DNA of 64,000 nt from Pictodentalium vernedei (GCA_031216915.1 CM062288.1:175563919-175627918), one strand, 5' to 3'. Shown: positions 32,822-44,940, counted from the first letter of the stretch. Numbers and translations: made by a program. The notes: generated by a model not told the origin, from the sequence alone.

Positions 32822-33184
32822 TTGGAAATTTCAAGTAAATTCTATATTTATTATACCTACCACTGGACCAGACAGGAAGTATCCTCTCTAAAAACACTTT
32901 GCAGGCACTACAAAAAGAATGGTTATTGGCGAGGTTGGAAGGCACTTCCTGAACTTCTGTTCATGAACAGACATCACCTATGAAGCACCATACAGGACTC
33001 TTTCTTTTTTGTAATTTAGCTTAATGTTTTTGGGGGGTTTTTTTTAGGTGTGTGTGTGTGTGTGTGGTGGGGGGGTGGGGGGTGGGTATAATTAAGTGTT
33101 TTGCCTGAAATTCTCACAAATTGAGCACAGTTGGTCCGAGCCAGTAGTAGGTATAATAAATGTAAAAATTACTTGAAATTCCAA
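32822..33184. mobile_element. 363 bp MITE with 45 bp inverted ends
   Basis: The left TGGAAATTTCAAGTAAATTC...CTACCACTGGACC is mirrored by GGTCCGAGCCAGTAGTAGGT...ACTTGAAATTCCA on the right. The interior has a GT microsatellite and G runs (33045-33082). Non-coding. Confidence 0.75.
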
Positions 33185-33428
33185 TTTTTGTACATTGTAT
33201 CTGCAAATTTTGTCCACTCCCACTTACCAAACCCAACATTGATTCCTTGAAACTTTTTCACAGAGATCTATCCAAAATCAGTTTTGGTAACGATTGTGAT
33301 CAGAAACATAAAATCAGATCAGCAAAATTCTTATTATTCTACAATTTTCTTCTGTTCATGTTGTATATGCTTTATCCTATCCTGAGTTTCATTCACAAAT
33401 TCTGAAATGTATTTTTTATCATTTTCAG

Positions 33429-33517
33429 GTACATATGGAACTGTTTTTAAAGCGAAAAATCGTGACACACATGAGATCATTGCATTGAAACGAGTTAGAT
33501 TAGATGACGATGATGAG
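33429..33517 (+). CDS. CDK5: CDK5 exon 2
   Basis: It encodes GTYGTVFKAKN...HEIIALKRVRLDDDDE after joining with exon 1. It completes the GEGTYG phosphate-binding loop, including the T14/Y15 positions used for inhibitory or modulatory phosphorylation in the family, and supplies the ATP-binding lysine in IALKRV. The acceptor is TTTCAG and the donor GAG|GTATTT, phase 0. Confidence 0.97.
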
Positions 33518-33603
33518 GTATTTATTTACACTGCAGATAACATGACTGAGCTTAGGAAAATAAGATATAAAGGGTTTAACTCTTAAGGCCCTGAGTATTT
33601 TAA

Positions 33604-33660
33604 AAAAAAATTTCATCAAAATTTCATTAAATCTGCTGTGAATTAGATTTGATGAAAAAT
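33604..33660. repeat. hairpin MITE copy (TTTCATCAAATCTAGTC family)
   Basis: Diverged second copy of the 30456 hairpin, just downstream of CDK5 exon 2, with shorter arms. Confidence 0.55.
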
Positions 33661-35062
33661 TCATTTAAATTTAACTCAAGAAATCAGTGATCAAAATGTC
33701 CATTCAATTTATACAGGGGGAAATCTGGTTGAATGTGCCCAAATTATATTTATGTCAGTGGCAAGAGCTTCTTTATCCTGAATGGGAATATCTGCCAACA
33801 GTATGCAAGGAGTTTAATCTGAATCTATTATCAGAAATAAAAAAAAATTTCTGAAAAATAGAACATCTCTGTTATCTCATCAGATAATGAACAAGACCAA
33901 TGAAGATTGTTTTTAATACTGATTGTCAGAAATGCCAACATGTGACTTCCAGGGCTTGATCGGAATATTAGAATATATGTTAGTTCACCCCTTAATGGAA
34001 CTAGAGAAAAAGAATAAAAACCAACCAGACTATCTGTTATGCCCTCTAATTTGGGAACATTTGTTGTGTAATTTGGGTGACATTGGTTTCTACTGTGAGG
34101 CTCTAATTTGGGAACATCTGTGTAATTTGGGACATAGATTACTACTTTGAGTTGGGGGATTTAAAAGCCTGACTATTCAGAAAATCACCATTCAAAAATG
34201 TATTTTGTTTTTTTAGTTTTTGCTTTTTAAACATGGGTTGTGATTCCTCACTGGGATGAGCTCAAGCCTGCAAATAAGCAGACTGCCATCTGCAGAATGG
34301 GGTACCCCAGAGGATGAATTTTGTGATGCTACCCTGCACTGCAGGATGGCATCACTAAATTTACCCTCTATGAAACTCAATCTGAATCAAGGTTCTCAAA
34401 CCAACCTAAAAAGAAAGAGGTACCTAGAGGATAAATTGACAGCTTTCTAATTTCTAGACTTGGGTGAACTTAACATGTTCTTTTCGCTGTGTGGTCTTTT
34501 AAGCTATGTTTTTGAAGTACAAAATTTAAAATTTCATGAAAAATTATCATAATTGTTGTCTTATAGTCCAGTACATAGAAGATTATTTTATGTTTATTGC
34601 TGAAAAGTTTGTTTAATGTATTAAATCTTTTCCTGACACAACAAGGCACAACATATGTACAAGTATTTTCTTGAATAACCATAAATTTTCATTTTTTTGT
34701 CTCAAAAACGTTGCTTATAACCACTCATTAGAATGGACTTGGTGAGCCTGTTTCAATGACTGTTCGTTAGCTATGTTGTGGAGGCAGAAATTTTTTGAAA
34801 TAATAAAATTTTAATGGCATTTTTTTGTTTGTGAATGGATATTACCATCGTGTTAGGTGAAGAGTGAAAAAGATTTCAGTGTACATTTCAGGGTATTGAG
34901 AACATACTGATTCAGTGTGCTAGGGTAAATGTACATGTATATATATTGTTCACACGCTCAACTGATGTTATCTACATTAATTATCCCCTGCATTGATATT
35001 CTCCTTCCGTACGTCCGTACATCTCTTTTTTGAGCTATAATATTGAAACTTACCATACTTAT

Positions 35063-35424
35063 GGGAGTGCGGTGGCTCAGTAGGTAAAGGTGCAGGCTGC
35101 AAGCCGAGAGGACCTCGGTTCGAATCCCACCTGTGGCAACAGCGTTGTGTCCTTGTGCAAGACACTTCATCTCCATTGCCCGCGTGGGGTCACGATGACG
35201 CCGTGTACTAAGGCGTACTGCACGGCGGTGGTACGCATGTCTTCAACCAATCTAACCCTGCCTGTGCTGCAGTGCGGAATTACGATGTTGGGGAGCTGAC
35301 AGCTGCTCATCGTTGCTCGGTGGTTCTCTCCGGGTACTCCGGCTTCCTCCACCCGTAAAACTGTCACGTTCATGATTAGCCATTGTGCATAAATATGTGG
35401 CCTTAAACATCAATAAATAAATAA
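35063..35424 (+). mobile_element. tRNA-headed SINE with 8 bp target duplication
   Basis: The head GGGAGTGCGGTGGCTCAGTA has an A box (TGGCTCAGTAGG at 35073) and a B box (GGTTCGAATCC at 35117), as in tRNA-derived SINEs. The body includes GCCGTGTACTAAGGCGTACT and GGGTACTCCGGCTTCCTCC, and the tail ATATGTGGCC...CAATAAATAAATAAAT. ATACTTAT flanks it at 35055-35062 and 35425-35432. Pol III would transcribe it, and a LINE supplies the RT. The body is the same as in the 5S-headed SINE at 49691-50105. Confidence 0.9.
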
Positions 35425-35537
35425 ATACTTATTAATTGTGGTATAGAGATGACAAAAATAGGTTTAGTTTGAATTTTTGTCACCAGGTGGTGCCAGTGGC
35501 ACCACTTAAAGACTAAACTAAAATATTGCTTTCTGAT

Positions 35538-36440
35538 GAAAGGCTCCTACTATATGTAATTTCAGTTGTTTAAAGTATGTTTATATGTTCTGGTAGAGTG
35601 TCTAGATGTGCAAAAGGTTTCTGATTTGTTATTTGGCCCCATGTGGCACCTGCAGCGTCACTTTTGTCGTTAGAGAATTGGTTTCCGGTGAAAGGTTCCT
35701 AGGGTTTTTAATTCAAAATGCTGAAAGTGTGTTCGTATATTCCGGTAGGGTCTTTAGATGTGCATAAAGGTTTCAAATTTTTGATTCGGCCACAAGTGCT
35801 GCCCAAAGCGCCACTTTTGTCGCCAGAGAACCAGTTTCCAGGGAAAGGCTCCTAGGGGTTTTGATTCTAAATGCTGAAAGTGTGTTCATATGTTCCAGTA
35901 GGGTCTCTAGATGTGCATAAACGTTCTGGATTTTTTATTTCAGGCCCTTGTGATGCCCGGAGTGCCACTTTTATCATTAGAGAATCAGTTTCCGGCAAAA
36001 GGCTCCTGGGAGTTTTAAATTGAAACACTGAAAGTGTGCTCATATGTTCCAGTAGGGTCTATAGATGTGCATAAAGATTTCAGATTTTTGATTTGGCCCC
36101 ATGTGGTGCCTGTAGTGCCACTTTGTCGTTAGAGAATCGGTTTCCGATGAAAGGCTCCTAGGGGTTTTAATTCTAAATGCTGAAAGTGTGTTCATATGTT
36201 CCGGTAGGGTCTCTAGATGTGCGTAAAGGTTTCAGATTTTTGATTTGGCCCCATGAGGTGCCCATAGCCCCACTTTTGGCGTTACTGAATCAGTTTGCGA
36301 CAAAAGGTTCCTAGGGGTTTTAATTTGAAACGTTGAAAGTGTGTTCATATGTTCAGGTGGGGTCTTTAGATGTGCATAAACATTTTGGATTTTTGATGCG
36401 GACCCATGTGGTGCCAGTAGCGCCACTTTTGTAATTAGAG
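35538..36440. repeat. 152 bp tandem array, six units
   Basis: GAAAGGCTCCTAGGGGTTTT-like starts lie at about 35538, 35690, 35842, 35996, 36148 and 36302, each followed by TGTGTTCATATGTTCC, GGTCTCTAGATGTGCATAAA and GCCACTTTTGTC. Diverged units, so not recent. Intron 2 of CDK5. Apparent ORFs here come from the repeat. Confidence 0.88.
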
Positions 36441-36654
36441 AATGTGAATTGATTTGTGACCACCATGATGGCTTACTGAAAATGCGGGAATACACCTTAG
36501 TGTGCTTTGCACACAAATGACACCATTCTAGTTATACACTTGAAGTTGTGCGTACCACTTAACTGTGCTGGAAACCAATGTCTGGGCTTTAATGTTAAGT
36601 GCAGGTACCATAACTTAAAGGCTGCATATTCTGTGGTTGTTCTTCAAATTATCA

Positions 36655-36795
36655 TTAACCCTTTACCCAACATAATGGCAAAAACTGGCCAGCATTATTT
36701 GCAAAAATAACTATTCAAATTTCAATATTTTTTGTCTCAAAAACATAGCTGATGACCCCTCTTTGGAATGAGCTCGTTGAATATACATTTGTGTT
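36655..36795. mobile_element. TTAA-type MITE, left half
   Basis: It begins TTAACCCTTTACCCAACATA and reaches GACCCCTCTTTGGAATGAGC, like the complete copy at 42235-42477. The right half is missing or diverged. Confidence 0.65.
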
Positions 36796-37396
36796 TAACA
36801 TAATCTTATGTGTCTGGGGTTGCTAAGATCAGTGGCACAAAGGACTGTAGCCCCATTGCTTTCATATTACACATATTACACATGTAAGTTGTTGAGGTCC
36901 ATTGCAACAGTTTGTGGCCCTCATGCTGTGTCCATTTTGTGGAATTTTGTATTCAAACTCAGTGAATTTTGAATTTAGCCCAGCTTTTCTGCAAGTTATG
37001 GTGCTATAACTTCTGCATATTGTCGAGTTTCCTGTTCATATGACCTCTCTGTGTATTTACCCACTGTCAGTAATCATTGACTTTTGAAGCACTTCCTGAA
37101 AAAATGATTGTAGTATTTGTCCAAGTAACTGTATGAAAAAAAGATGTTGCTGAGCAGTGAGGCATTAGCATCCTTCCTGTTAATCTTGTGATTTTAACTA
37201 TGATTATCATATATATGTTCAGTATAAGGACAGCTTGTCTAATAGTTTGTACATATGTAATAAATCTGTACCATAAATTTGGACGATTATGATGAAGAAA
37301 ATTTCCTGTTTATTACAGGTGTCGAAAGACTGGTACAAAACTTTTTTATGGATGTAGTTTGTGTGAACAAATTTTATTCAAACTTGAGCAGCTCTG

Positions 37397-37505
37397 GAAC
37401 TTTGGAAAACAGTACAATTTTAGGCTGTTCTCACTCCAGTCAGAGCTCAAGTTGAGCTCTGACAGGAGTGAGAACAGCCTAAAATTGTACTGTTTTCCAA
37501 AGTTC
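37397..37505. repeat. 109 bp near-perfect palindrome
   Basis: Arms of 54 bases (37397-37450 and 37452-37505) with about one mismatch and a one-base centre at 37451. The left arm starts GAACTTTGGAAAACAGTACA. It lies about 140 bases upstream of CDK5 exon 3. It would form a strong RNA hairpin in the pre-mRNA. Confidence 0.9.
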
Positions 37506-37645
37506 TTATAGAATAGTATGTCAAGTAAAACTGTCAGGAAACCTCTTCATATTCAATTCAAGTGACTGTAGTAGTGTCTAGTCATATTATTGGCTCAGTC
37601 AAAATTGAACACTGAAGTATCTTATAGTATATCTTTACATTTTAG

Positions 37646-37713
37646 GGAGTTCCAAGTTCAGCATTAAGAGAAATTTGTTTACTGAAGGAGCTGAAACACA
37701 AAAATATTGTGAG
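37646..37713 (+). CDS. CDK5: CDK5 exon 3
   Basis: It encodes GVPSSALREICLLKELKHKNIV plus the first two bases of R. PSSALRE is the CDK5 version of the PSTAIRE helix that contacts the activator, which separates this gene from CDK1/2. Acceptor TTTTAG, donor AG|GTAACA, phase 2. A 109 bp near-perfect palindrome lies about 140 bases upstream. Confidence 0.97.
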
Positions 37714-38374
37714 GTAACATAATTTTAGAAGGATTAGGAAAAATTGCTTTGATTCTCATGAAAGCATCGTTGAAATTCAGCCCCCTCATTGGCCATCTTC
37801 ATTTCAGTATTACTAGAAGATCAAGTAATTTGGAAAACTGGGCTTTTATATTTACAAGGAAGGGATTCTGAAGCTGAAAGCTGAAGAGCAAAACTAAAGA
37901 TGCAAAACAGTTTTATTTTTAAAATGAAATAAGTTTATTTGTATAATTATGCACATTCTATGTTTCTGTGTGTAAAAGGACATTGGAAAGCCTCTCATGC
38001 TCACTACAATCGGATAAAAATTAAAAATAAAACCCTTCCCACCTCACTGATTAGAAAAAAATTGCCTGAGAATCAATCAGTTAATTTATTTTGTGTGGCC
38101 TTTTGTATACAATTTGGGGTATTGAGACACAGATTAAAGTTTCTTGTCATGTGAGGTTTGATAATTATTGGCCTATTAGCTTAGCAGTTGAGGCCTTATT
38201 GTTCACACAGCACACATAATATAATATAATATAATAATAACACTTCAGCCAGTTTTTCATGATATCCCTTACTTTCTCTTTCTTCATTTTCATTAAAAAT
38301 CTTACATCTGTCATGTACCAGTAATATATAAATTGTGCAGAAGAAAAGTTTAAAAACAATTCAACAAAACCATA

Positions 38375-38432
38375 TCATGTGACCCCTCATTGGAATGGTC
38401 TAGTTGAGCTAGTTCCAATGAGGGGTTTATTT
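38375..38432. repeat. GACCCCTCATTGGAAT hairpin MITE copy
   Basis: TGACCCCTCATTGGAATGGT with its reverse AGTTCCAATGAGGGGT. Related copies occur at 36755, 42330-42390, 48515-48575 and 53010-53045, and the family includes the TTAA-flanked element. Confidence 0.7.
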
Positions 38433-39568
38433 GATGTTGTTTTATTTGACTTTTTTAAGAATTGGGGAAAAAAATTAAAATAAATTTTGATATCATGTGA
38501 TTTCTGTAAAGGGTTAAAATTTGTTCATGGGAAATAGGCCAAATACTACAAAGCATGCACAAAGATATGAACAATATGACATGAATTATAAGATCTTCTA
38601 AGGCTTCAACTTAATCAAACTTCAGTTTCTGAGAATTGGTATGTAAATAACATTATTCAACAAACTTCAAAGGCCAGTAATGCCACTCACTGTCTTTTTA
38701 TTCATGCATTCTCTGGAGAATCATTTGATTGAGTTACAATTGCTACATTGAAGTTGCATTTCATGTATTGTATCAAACTCACGTAAATTTGATTATTTTG
38801 GCGAAAAGCTTATTCGAAAAAAATGGGTAATATTTTTGGAATCCTTACTTACTATGCACCTGTTGAGTGGATGGTATGCAGATGTTCATTGAGGTTTTTC
38901 TTGAAAACATTTTCCTGATGCCGGGACTCAACAATAGCGTGCTTTACTTCAAATGGTAGCGAGCAAAACTCTGGTAATTAACCCTTGCCATACTGACTTC
39001 AAAGTACTGAAATTTCAAGCAGCAGATTTTTCCTGTAATACAACTAGGAATTTAACCAGTTCAGTCATGTTTGATTGACACAGCCCAACGAGCTCTGATT
39101 AAATTGGTTGAGTTTGTTGTTGCATTATGAGAAAATTTATAGGCTAAACCTTTCATATTTTGACCTCAACATGTAGACAATTAATTAAGTTATTCTGTTA
39201 ACCAGTATCCATGTATGATACTTTACTTCTTTCTTTACTTCAAATTGATTGACAACTTTATTTTAAAAATACTTTTTGTTCTACGGGTAATGCTTTCTCA
39301 TGCTTTGTATTCCCATAACTTTAGCGATGGTAAACACTTTGCCTAAACTACAGTAATTGTGCCCAAATTATGACGGATTTAAATAATTTTGCAACTGACT
39401 ATTCAAACTTTGCATCTAAGCAAGTAAAATTAGAGGGAATTATAAGCATATGCACAAAAGGAAAACATATTGGCATTTTGGTTATATAGTTGGCTCAGTG
39501 TATCCATGTTCAAACTTTGTACCCAGTCTAAAGACCTGTGTCTGATTATGCTGTTTTCATGTTTACAG

Positions 39569-39686
39569 GTTGCATGATGTGTTACATAGTGAGAAGAAAC
39601 TGACACTGGTCTTTGAATACTGTGATCAGGATCTGAAGAAATATTTTGACAGTTGCAATGGTGAGATAGATCCTGATGAAGTCAAG
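39569..39686 (+). CDS. CDK5: CDK5 exon 4
   Basis: It encodes (R)[18 protein letters not shown]...[19 protein letters not shown], the hinge and start of the C-lobe. [17 protein letters not shown] matches CDK5 ([17 protein letters not shown] in vertebrates). Acceptor TTACAG, donor AAG|GTATGA, phase 0. Confidence 0.97.
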
Positions 39687-40096
39687 GTATGAAATCCTAA
39701 ATAAATCAGTTGAGTTAGTCAGAATATAAATGAACATGATGTGTATGGTTTGAAAATCTTAACCATTAAAGACAAGTGCATAAAGCCACTCAAAATAAAT
39801 AAATTGATTCTCAGGCAATTTTTTTTTCCAAATCAGTGAGGGAGAGAGGGTTTTATTTTTAATTTTTCTTTTTCTTTTGCAAAAAGTGAGCTAACATGGA
39901 GAGGATTTCAGTTGTCTTTTTACAGACAGAAATATAGAAAGTGCATATTTATACAAATAAACTCATTTTTAGTTTGAAAAATAAAACATTCCTCTAAAAA
40001 TAAAGTGTAGGTACAGCAGTTCAAAAGTATATTCTTTCGATGCTCTTCATATTATCTTTGAAGAAAAAGTATTTAATCTATGGGGAATTGCCTTGT

Positions 40097-40141
40097 TACA
40101 ATTTATGGGAGAGTGCCTACAGGCACTCTCCCATAAATTGT
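40097..40141. repeat. ACAATTTATGGGAGAGTGC hairpin, copy 3
   Basis: Perfect arms ACAATTTATGGGAGAGTGCC and reverse with a short loop, in CDK5 intron 4, only 180 bases before exon 5. Confidence 0.88.
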
Positions 40142-40319
40142 AACAAGGCAAACATATAGGAGACACAACTAAATAAATATGTATCAATCAAAAAATGTAA
40201 AATATTTTGGATCTCCCTGAGTTTGTACTAATATTGGAAGACACTGATAGGTGATAAAAATGTCCAATTAGAGGGTTCAAACTCAAGTCTAATACAAGTC
40301 TTTTATCATTTTGTTTTAG

Positions 40320-40421
<102 letters not shown>

Positions 40422-40557
40422 TAAGTAACAATAGTCAATGGATTGTTAATCTTTTCATTCCAGCTATCCAGATCTGTAAAATTCACAGGATACATATATT
40501 TGCATATTTTATGCGCAAACTTGAAAATACATATTAAATGAAGATATGTTTACTTTT

Positions 40558-42140
40558 CAGTGGAACTCTGTTAACTGAATAGTCACTTTGCCAGTGAACA
40601 ATATTTGCCTAACAGGAGTATACAGTTAACAGGAGTTGGGTCATTTTCAATCTTCTAGTGATGAAATGAGCATTTATTTTATTATACCTTGTTTGACAGA
40701 GCTCGTTGATTAAATGCCTCTATTGTATGTATTCATGACTGAAATGTCTAAAAATGTAGGGATTTTTATTTTATCAGAGAAATTCTTCCAACAGATTACA
40801 AGATTTTTAGCTCACCAACTTTAGTTGTGTGAGCTTATGGCATGGCTCGATCAGTCGGTGTCATCGTCAGCTTCAGCATACGTGTCCAATAATGTTAAAG
40901 CTTCTGTTTAGGTCACTTACTCGCCCTATTTCCATATCACATAGCCTTTATAATGCTGCTATATGATGATTATTACCATTCTACCATGATTTAACCTCTC
41001 ATAACCTGCATTTTGAACATTTTCTTGACATTTTTCGTTGTGTTTAGTTTTCTGTTTAGCTCAGAATTTCATGTTTAACTAAGTGTTTAGGTCAGCTGCT
41101 CTGCTCCTTCTCTTCCCATGGCACTTATATTCATCATACATGTTCCTCAGTATCATTGTTCCATGATTAACCCCTCATACGCTGCATTTTAAACATTTTT
41201 CTTGACATTTTTAATTGCGTTTAGTTTTCTGTTTAGCTCAGAATTTCATGTTTAACTTAGTGTTTAGGTCAGCTGCTGTGCTCCTTCTCTTCCCATGGCA
41301 CTTATATTCATCATACATGTTCCTCAGTATCATTGTTCCATGATTAACCCCTCATAATATTCATCATACGTGTTCCTCAGTATCATTGTTCCATGATTAA
41401 CCCCTCATACTCTTCATTTTAAACATTTTTCTTGACATTTTTAGTTGCATTTAGTTTTCTGTTTAGCTCAGCATTTCATGTTTAACTAAGTGTTTAGGTC
41501 AGCTGCTGTGCTCCTTCTCTTCCCATGGCACTTATATTCATCATACGTGTTTCTCAATATCATTGTTCCATGATTAACCCATCATACCCTGCATTTTAAA
41601 CATTTTTCTTGACATTTTTAGTTGCGTTTAGTTTTCTGTTTAGCTCGGAATTTCACGTTTAACTTAGTATTTAGGTCAGCTGACGTGCTCCTTCTCTTCC
41701 CATGGCACTTATATTCATGATTGATGTTCCTCAGTATCATTGTTCCATGATTAAACCCTCATACTCTGCATTTTAAACATTTTTCTTGACATTTTTAGCT
41801 GTTTAGCTCAGAATCTCATATGTAACTTAGTGTTTATGTCAGTTTCTGTGTTTTACTTTTAAGAGGTTGTGTTTAGGTCAGCTTTGTCGCATGTTATGAG
41901 CCAGTTTGATACAGTTCTTGTTTTTGCCAAAGTTACTATCATAGAGGAATGTTGGTGAGCTATAGGGCGTTGGCGTCCTTCTTGTTTATTCAGTTATCGG
42001 GAGTGCACTCTATAATCTATACACACTTAGCAGGTCAGTTAAATTTGTATTGAAGGTATTGTAAATGGTTTGGTGCTTGGAATGCATGTTATTATTAGGG
42101 ATATTCATTTTAGAGATATTCATTTAAGTAGAACCCCCTG
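40558..42140. mobile_element. CAGTGGAAC/pogo-like MITE split by the AGCTCACC element
   Basis: Left part CAGTGGAACTCTGTTAACTG with the half hairpin CTTGTTTGACAGAGCTC near 40690; right part GGGATATTCATTTTAGAGAT...AAGTAGAACCCCCTG. It matches the complete copies at 50363-50773 and 55561-55990. Confidence 0.6.
40808..41990. mobile_element. AGCTCACC-ended repeat with tandem core
   Basis: Left end TTAGCTCACCAACTTTAGTT with GTGTGAGCT hairpin; right end GGTGAGCTATAGGGCG...TTCTTGTTT. Between them about five units of 170 to 180 bases, with GTTTAGGTCAGCTG at about 41083, 41262, 41492 and 41670 and a 50-base extra duplication in one unit. It is inserted inside a CAGTGGAAC MITE (40558-42140). Flank, tandem core, flank is the layout reported for bivalve pearl-type or HINE elements; that link is inference. 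Confidence 0.7.
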
Positions 42141-42234
42141 TAAACTGAAACAAAACAGTTATTGATGATCAGTTTTTGACTTTTAAAATTAATCTACCAC
42201 TGCAGTGCAGCCCACTTAATTGGATAATTCTTAA

Positions 42235-42477
42235 CCCTGTACCCAACATAATGGCCAAAACCGGCAGCACTATTCACAAAAATCGCCATTTAATTTTGAT
42301 TATTTTTTCATTATTTGTCTCAAAAACATAGATTATGACCCCTCTTTGGAATGAGCTCATTGAGCTCATTCCAGTGAGGGGGTCATAACCTAATTTTTTT
42401 AGGCCAAAAATGAAAAAAATTAGTTATTCAAAAATTTGGTTTGCAAGTGTTGTCTGCTTTTCATGTTAGATAAAGGG
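42235..42477. mobile_element. 243 bp TTAA-flanked MITE with central hairpin
   Basis: TTAA at 42231-42234 and 42478-42481 encloses CCCTGTACCCAACATAATGG...AGATAAAGGG. The centre is a hairpin TATGACCCCTCTTTGGAATG...GTCATA (42338-42389). TTAA targets with CCC/GGG ends suit piggyBac-type mobilisation. It lies inside a CCCACTTAATTGGAT (pogo-like MITE) sequence that resumes at 42482. Confidence 0.75.
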
Positions 42478-42537
42478 TTAATTGAATAACCCTATTAATT
42501 GAATGTAACTTCCAAACACAAACCGCTGAGTATTTTT

Positions 42538-42612
42538 AAAATATTTTTCATCACATCTAGTCATGGCTACTACATAGCAGCCGTGACCAGATTTGATGAA
42601 AAATTCATTAAA
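42538..42612. repeat. hairpin MITE copy (TTTCATCACATCTAGTC family)
   Basis: Third copy of the 30456 family with arms around CATGGCTACTACATAGCAGC. Confidence 0.7.
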
Positions 42613-43893
42613 ATTGGATTCAAGAAATGGTTGGCCAAAGTGTTGGTACAATTTGTTGGTGAAAATATGATTAGGTGTGCTCAAATTTTACTTATTTTGG
42701 TGGTAAATAATTTCCTGTCCTGTGCAGGAATATCCACCAGCAGCATGTAAGGAGTTAAGCATAGATGGCATAGTATATTACAATACTAGCCTGGGTGCCA
42801 GTTTTTAAACGGTTAAAAAATTCTAATATTTTCCACACTTGTATTTTGATATCATTCACATTGATTTATTTTCTTTTTAGGAATGGAGATAATAAATAAA
42901 CAATGATAAAATAAATTTTTATATAATTGAGGAATTAAATTTAATTTTTCTCTACCGCTTTGGATTTAAATATAGTATGACAGATTCCATTTTATGATTC
43001 TAGTACATAAATAATTCTTACTGTTAACAGGCAATTCTTAAAGTCAATATAATAACCAACTCTACCTTTGGGATCTGCAGTACCGACCACGTCTCAAGCA
43101 GACCCGAATCGCATCACCATGGAATTTGGAAGAATTGACACAATCATTTCACCAATACCGGATTCACCCCCTGTCCTGCGAAGACACAACTCCAAGCAAA
43201 AAGCAAAAACACCACAGAGATCATAAGGAGACGAACAGACTCCACTGCCGAACTAACCATCAATTCTGACATCGGCCCTCCCCATCCTAAATTATTGAGT
43301 AATATGGGGAACACCCCATAAGCGGACTATATAACACACCAAAAGTACTACAAATTGCTGCAGCTACTTTACATCACCAGATGTTCACTCGTCACATCAT
43401 ACCACGCATCCTTAATTCACGTAACTCTTAATTCAATTCTGGGTAAAAGATAAAAACAACACAATATCAGGTATTATTGTTTTTATTATTATTTCAACCC
43501 ATTTCATTCTTTTCTTATTTATTTTTTGTTGCCATGCTGATTCCTGTATCCACTAGATACGGATTCACTCGTCTCCCTAGTGTAGTTCACCAGCCATCCA
43601 GGCTCCCTCTACTTGAGCTTTACCTTCACTTCTCTCTGTTTTATCACCTACAAAACTATAAAGATTTATTAATCATTCAGAGTGAGGTTTTCATTACCTC
43701 TCCTTTCTCGAAACCTCGAGACAATGGGAACAATGAGATTACGTCACTAAACAAATAGATACATATGCCTCTCACTGAATCCATATTCTGTTCCATAGAA
43801 CCATACCATGCATCCACCAAAATTAGATCATCACTCTGCATCTACTACTCACATCTGAGATAGTATATAAAGCTCAACCACAAGTAGCCACTT

Positions 43894-43937
43894 TGCCTCT
43901 GATGAAGTTATCATTATATAACGAAACCGGTCAGGCA
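43894..43937 (+). ncRNA. minimal type I hammerhead ribozyme in the Penelope leader
   Basis: Strand order TGCCT, CTGATGA core, GTTAT hairpin ATAAC (stem II), GAAA core, AC..GT (two-pair stem III), then C and AGGCA. TGCCT (43894-43898) pairs with AGGCA (43933-43937) as stem I. Self-cleavage would follow C43932. Hammerheads with very short stem III are known from Penelope-like elements, where they process element RNA. All conserved core bases are present, so it may still be active. Confidence 0.85.
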
Positions 43938-44214
43938 CACTACACCGTCCATTACGGGATAATCATCCACAGGTCCCCTCGAACTCCTTCAAGTTGGTTA
44001 TTATATTGTTCAGTAAATTTAGATCTGTGTTACAATTATGGCAAATAACATTACGGCCACTGATTCTATTAGCACCCTCAGTCTTACATCCAGCCTCAGT
44101 AATACCAGGGTTATTATGTCGGACACTGATGAATGCCAAACAAAAAGATGACGCACCAATCCAGCAAGTACAATCAGCAAGATTAACAAACCTTTATATA
44201 GAACTATTAGGAAT

Positions 44215-44940
44215 TTGTGCATAAAACAGCTCAAGCTCGAGCATCAGATCCTATTCTTAGAAAAATGCAACTCCTTCAACTTGACACCAATGGGCCTAAG
44301 ACCCACCATACCCAAAGCGTGCACCACCCATACTGATGTTACCAAAAACAGATTGCAAGATACACTCATCAGAGCGGGTGGAGAAATTTTACAAATTACT
44401 TTGGAACAGGCCAAAAACAACCACGCAATGGTCACTAACCAAGTGAGCGCCGCCAAAGAACAGTTTCCCACTAGGGACCCTGATGAAACCGAAACGCTAC
44501 AAGTAGCAGTCAATACAGTGCTTGGACGTTACAGACAACGCCTACAGCAAACTTATAACAAAAGAATCATTCATCTCCAAAATGAAAAACAAAACAAATT
44601 ATACTACATGCTCGACAAGGATCCATACCCTCAACAGATCAACCACCAACACTGGAATCCCGCCCAAACCAACCAGTACCAAACCAGACCCAATAACCGT
44701 TACAACCAGCAGCCAAGGAATGCACAGTATTCCAGGAAACAATATAGGTACAGGAATCAACGCAACCATAGAAATTCTCCGTACCATCAACGTCTGAACC
44801 AAACCAGAGATGGACAAAGCAATGAACTATCATCGTTCATAAACGCACTCAAAAACTTGTGTAACCAGCACCAACCTGTACTTAATAACAATCAGAATAC
44901 AAATAACAATGCTCATTACCCTGATATAATTATCAATTAA
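44215..44940 (+). pseudogene. Penelope N-terminal Gln/Asn-rich region
   Basis: About 240 codons rich in Q, N, R and H, upstream of the RT. It is basic and low-complexity in its second half (RNQRNHRNSPYHQRLNQTRD). The role is unknown; the position equals the linker ahead of the RT in other Penelope-like elements. An ATG-started short reading at 44037 (MANNITATDSISTLSLTSSL) may be the original N-terminus. Confidence 0.6.

Noticed and set aside
35063-35135. A tRNA gene
   Set aside because: A and B boxes are present, but the sequence continues into a SINE body with target duplications and does not fold as a complete cloverleaf with acceptor stem.
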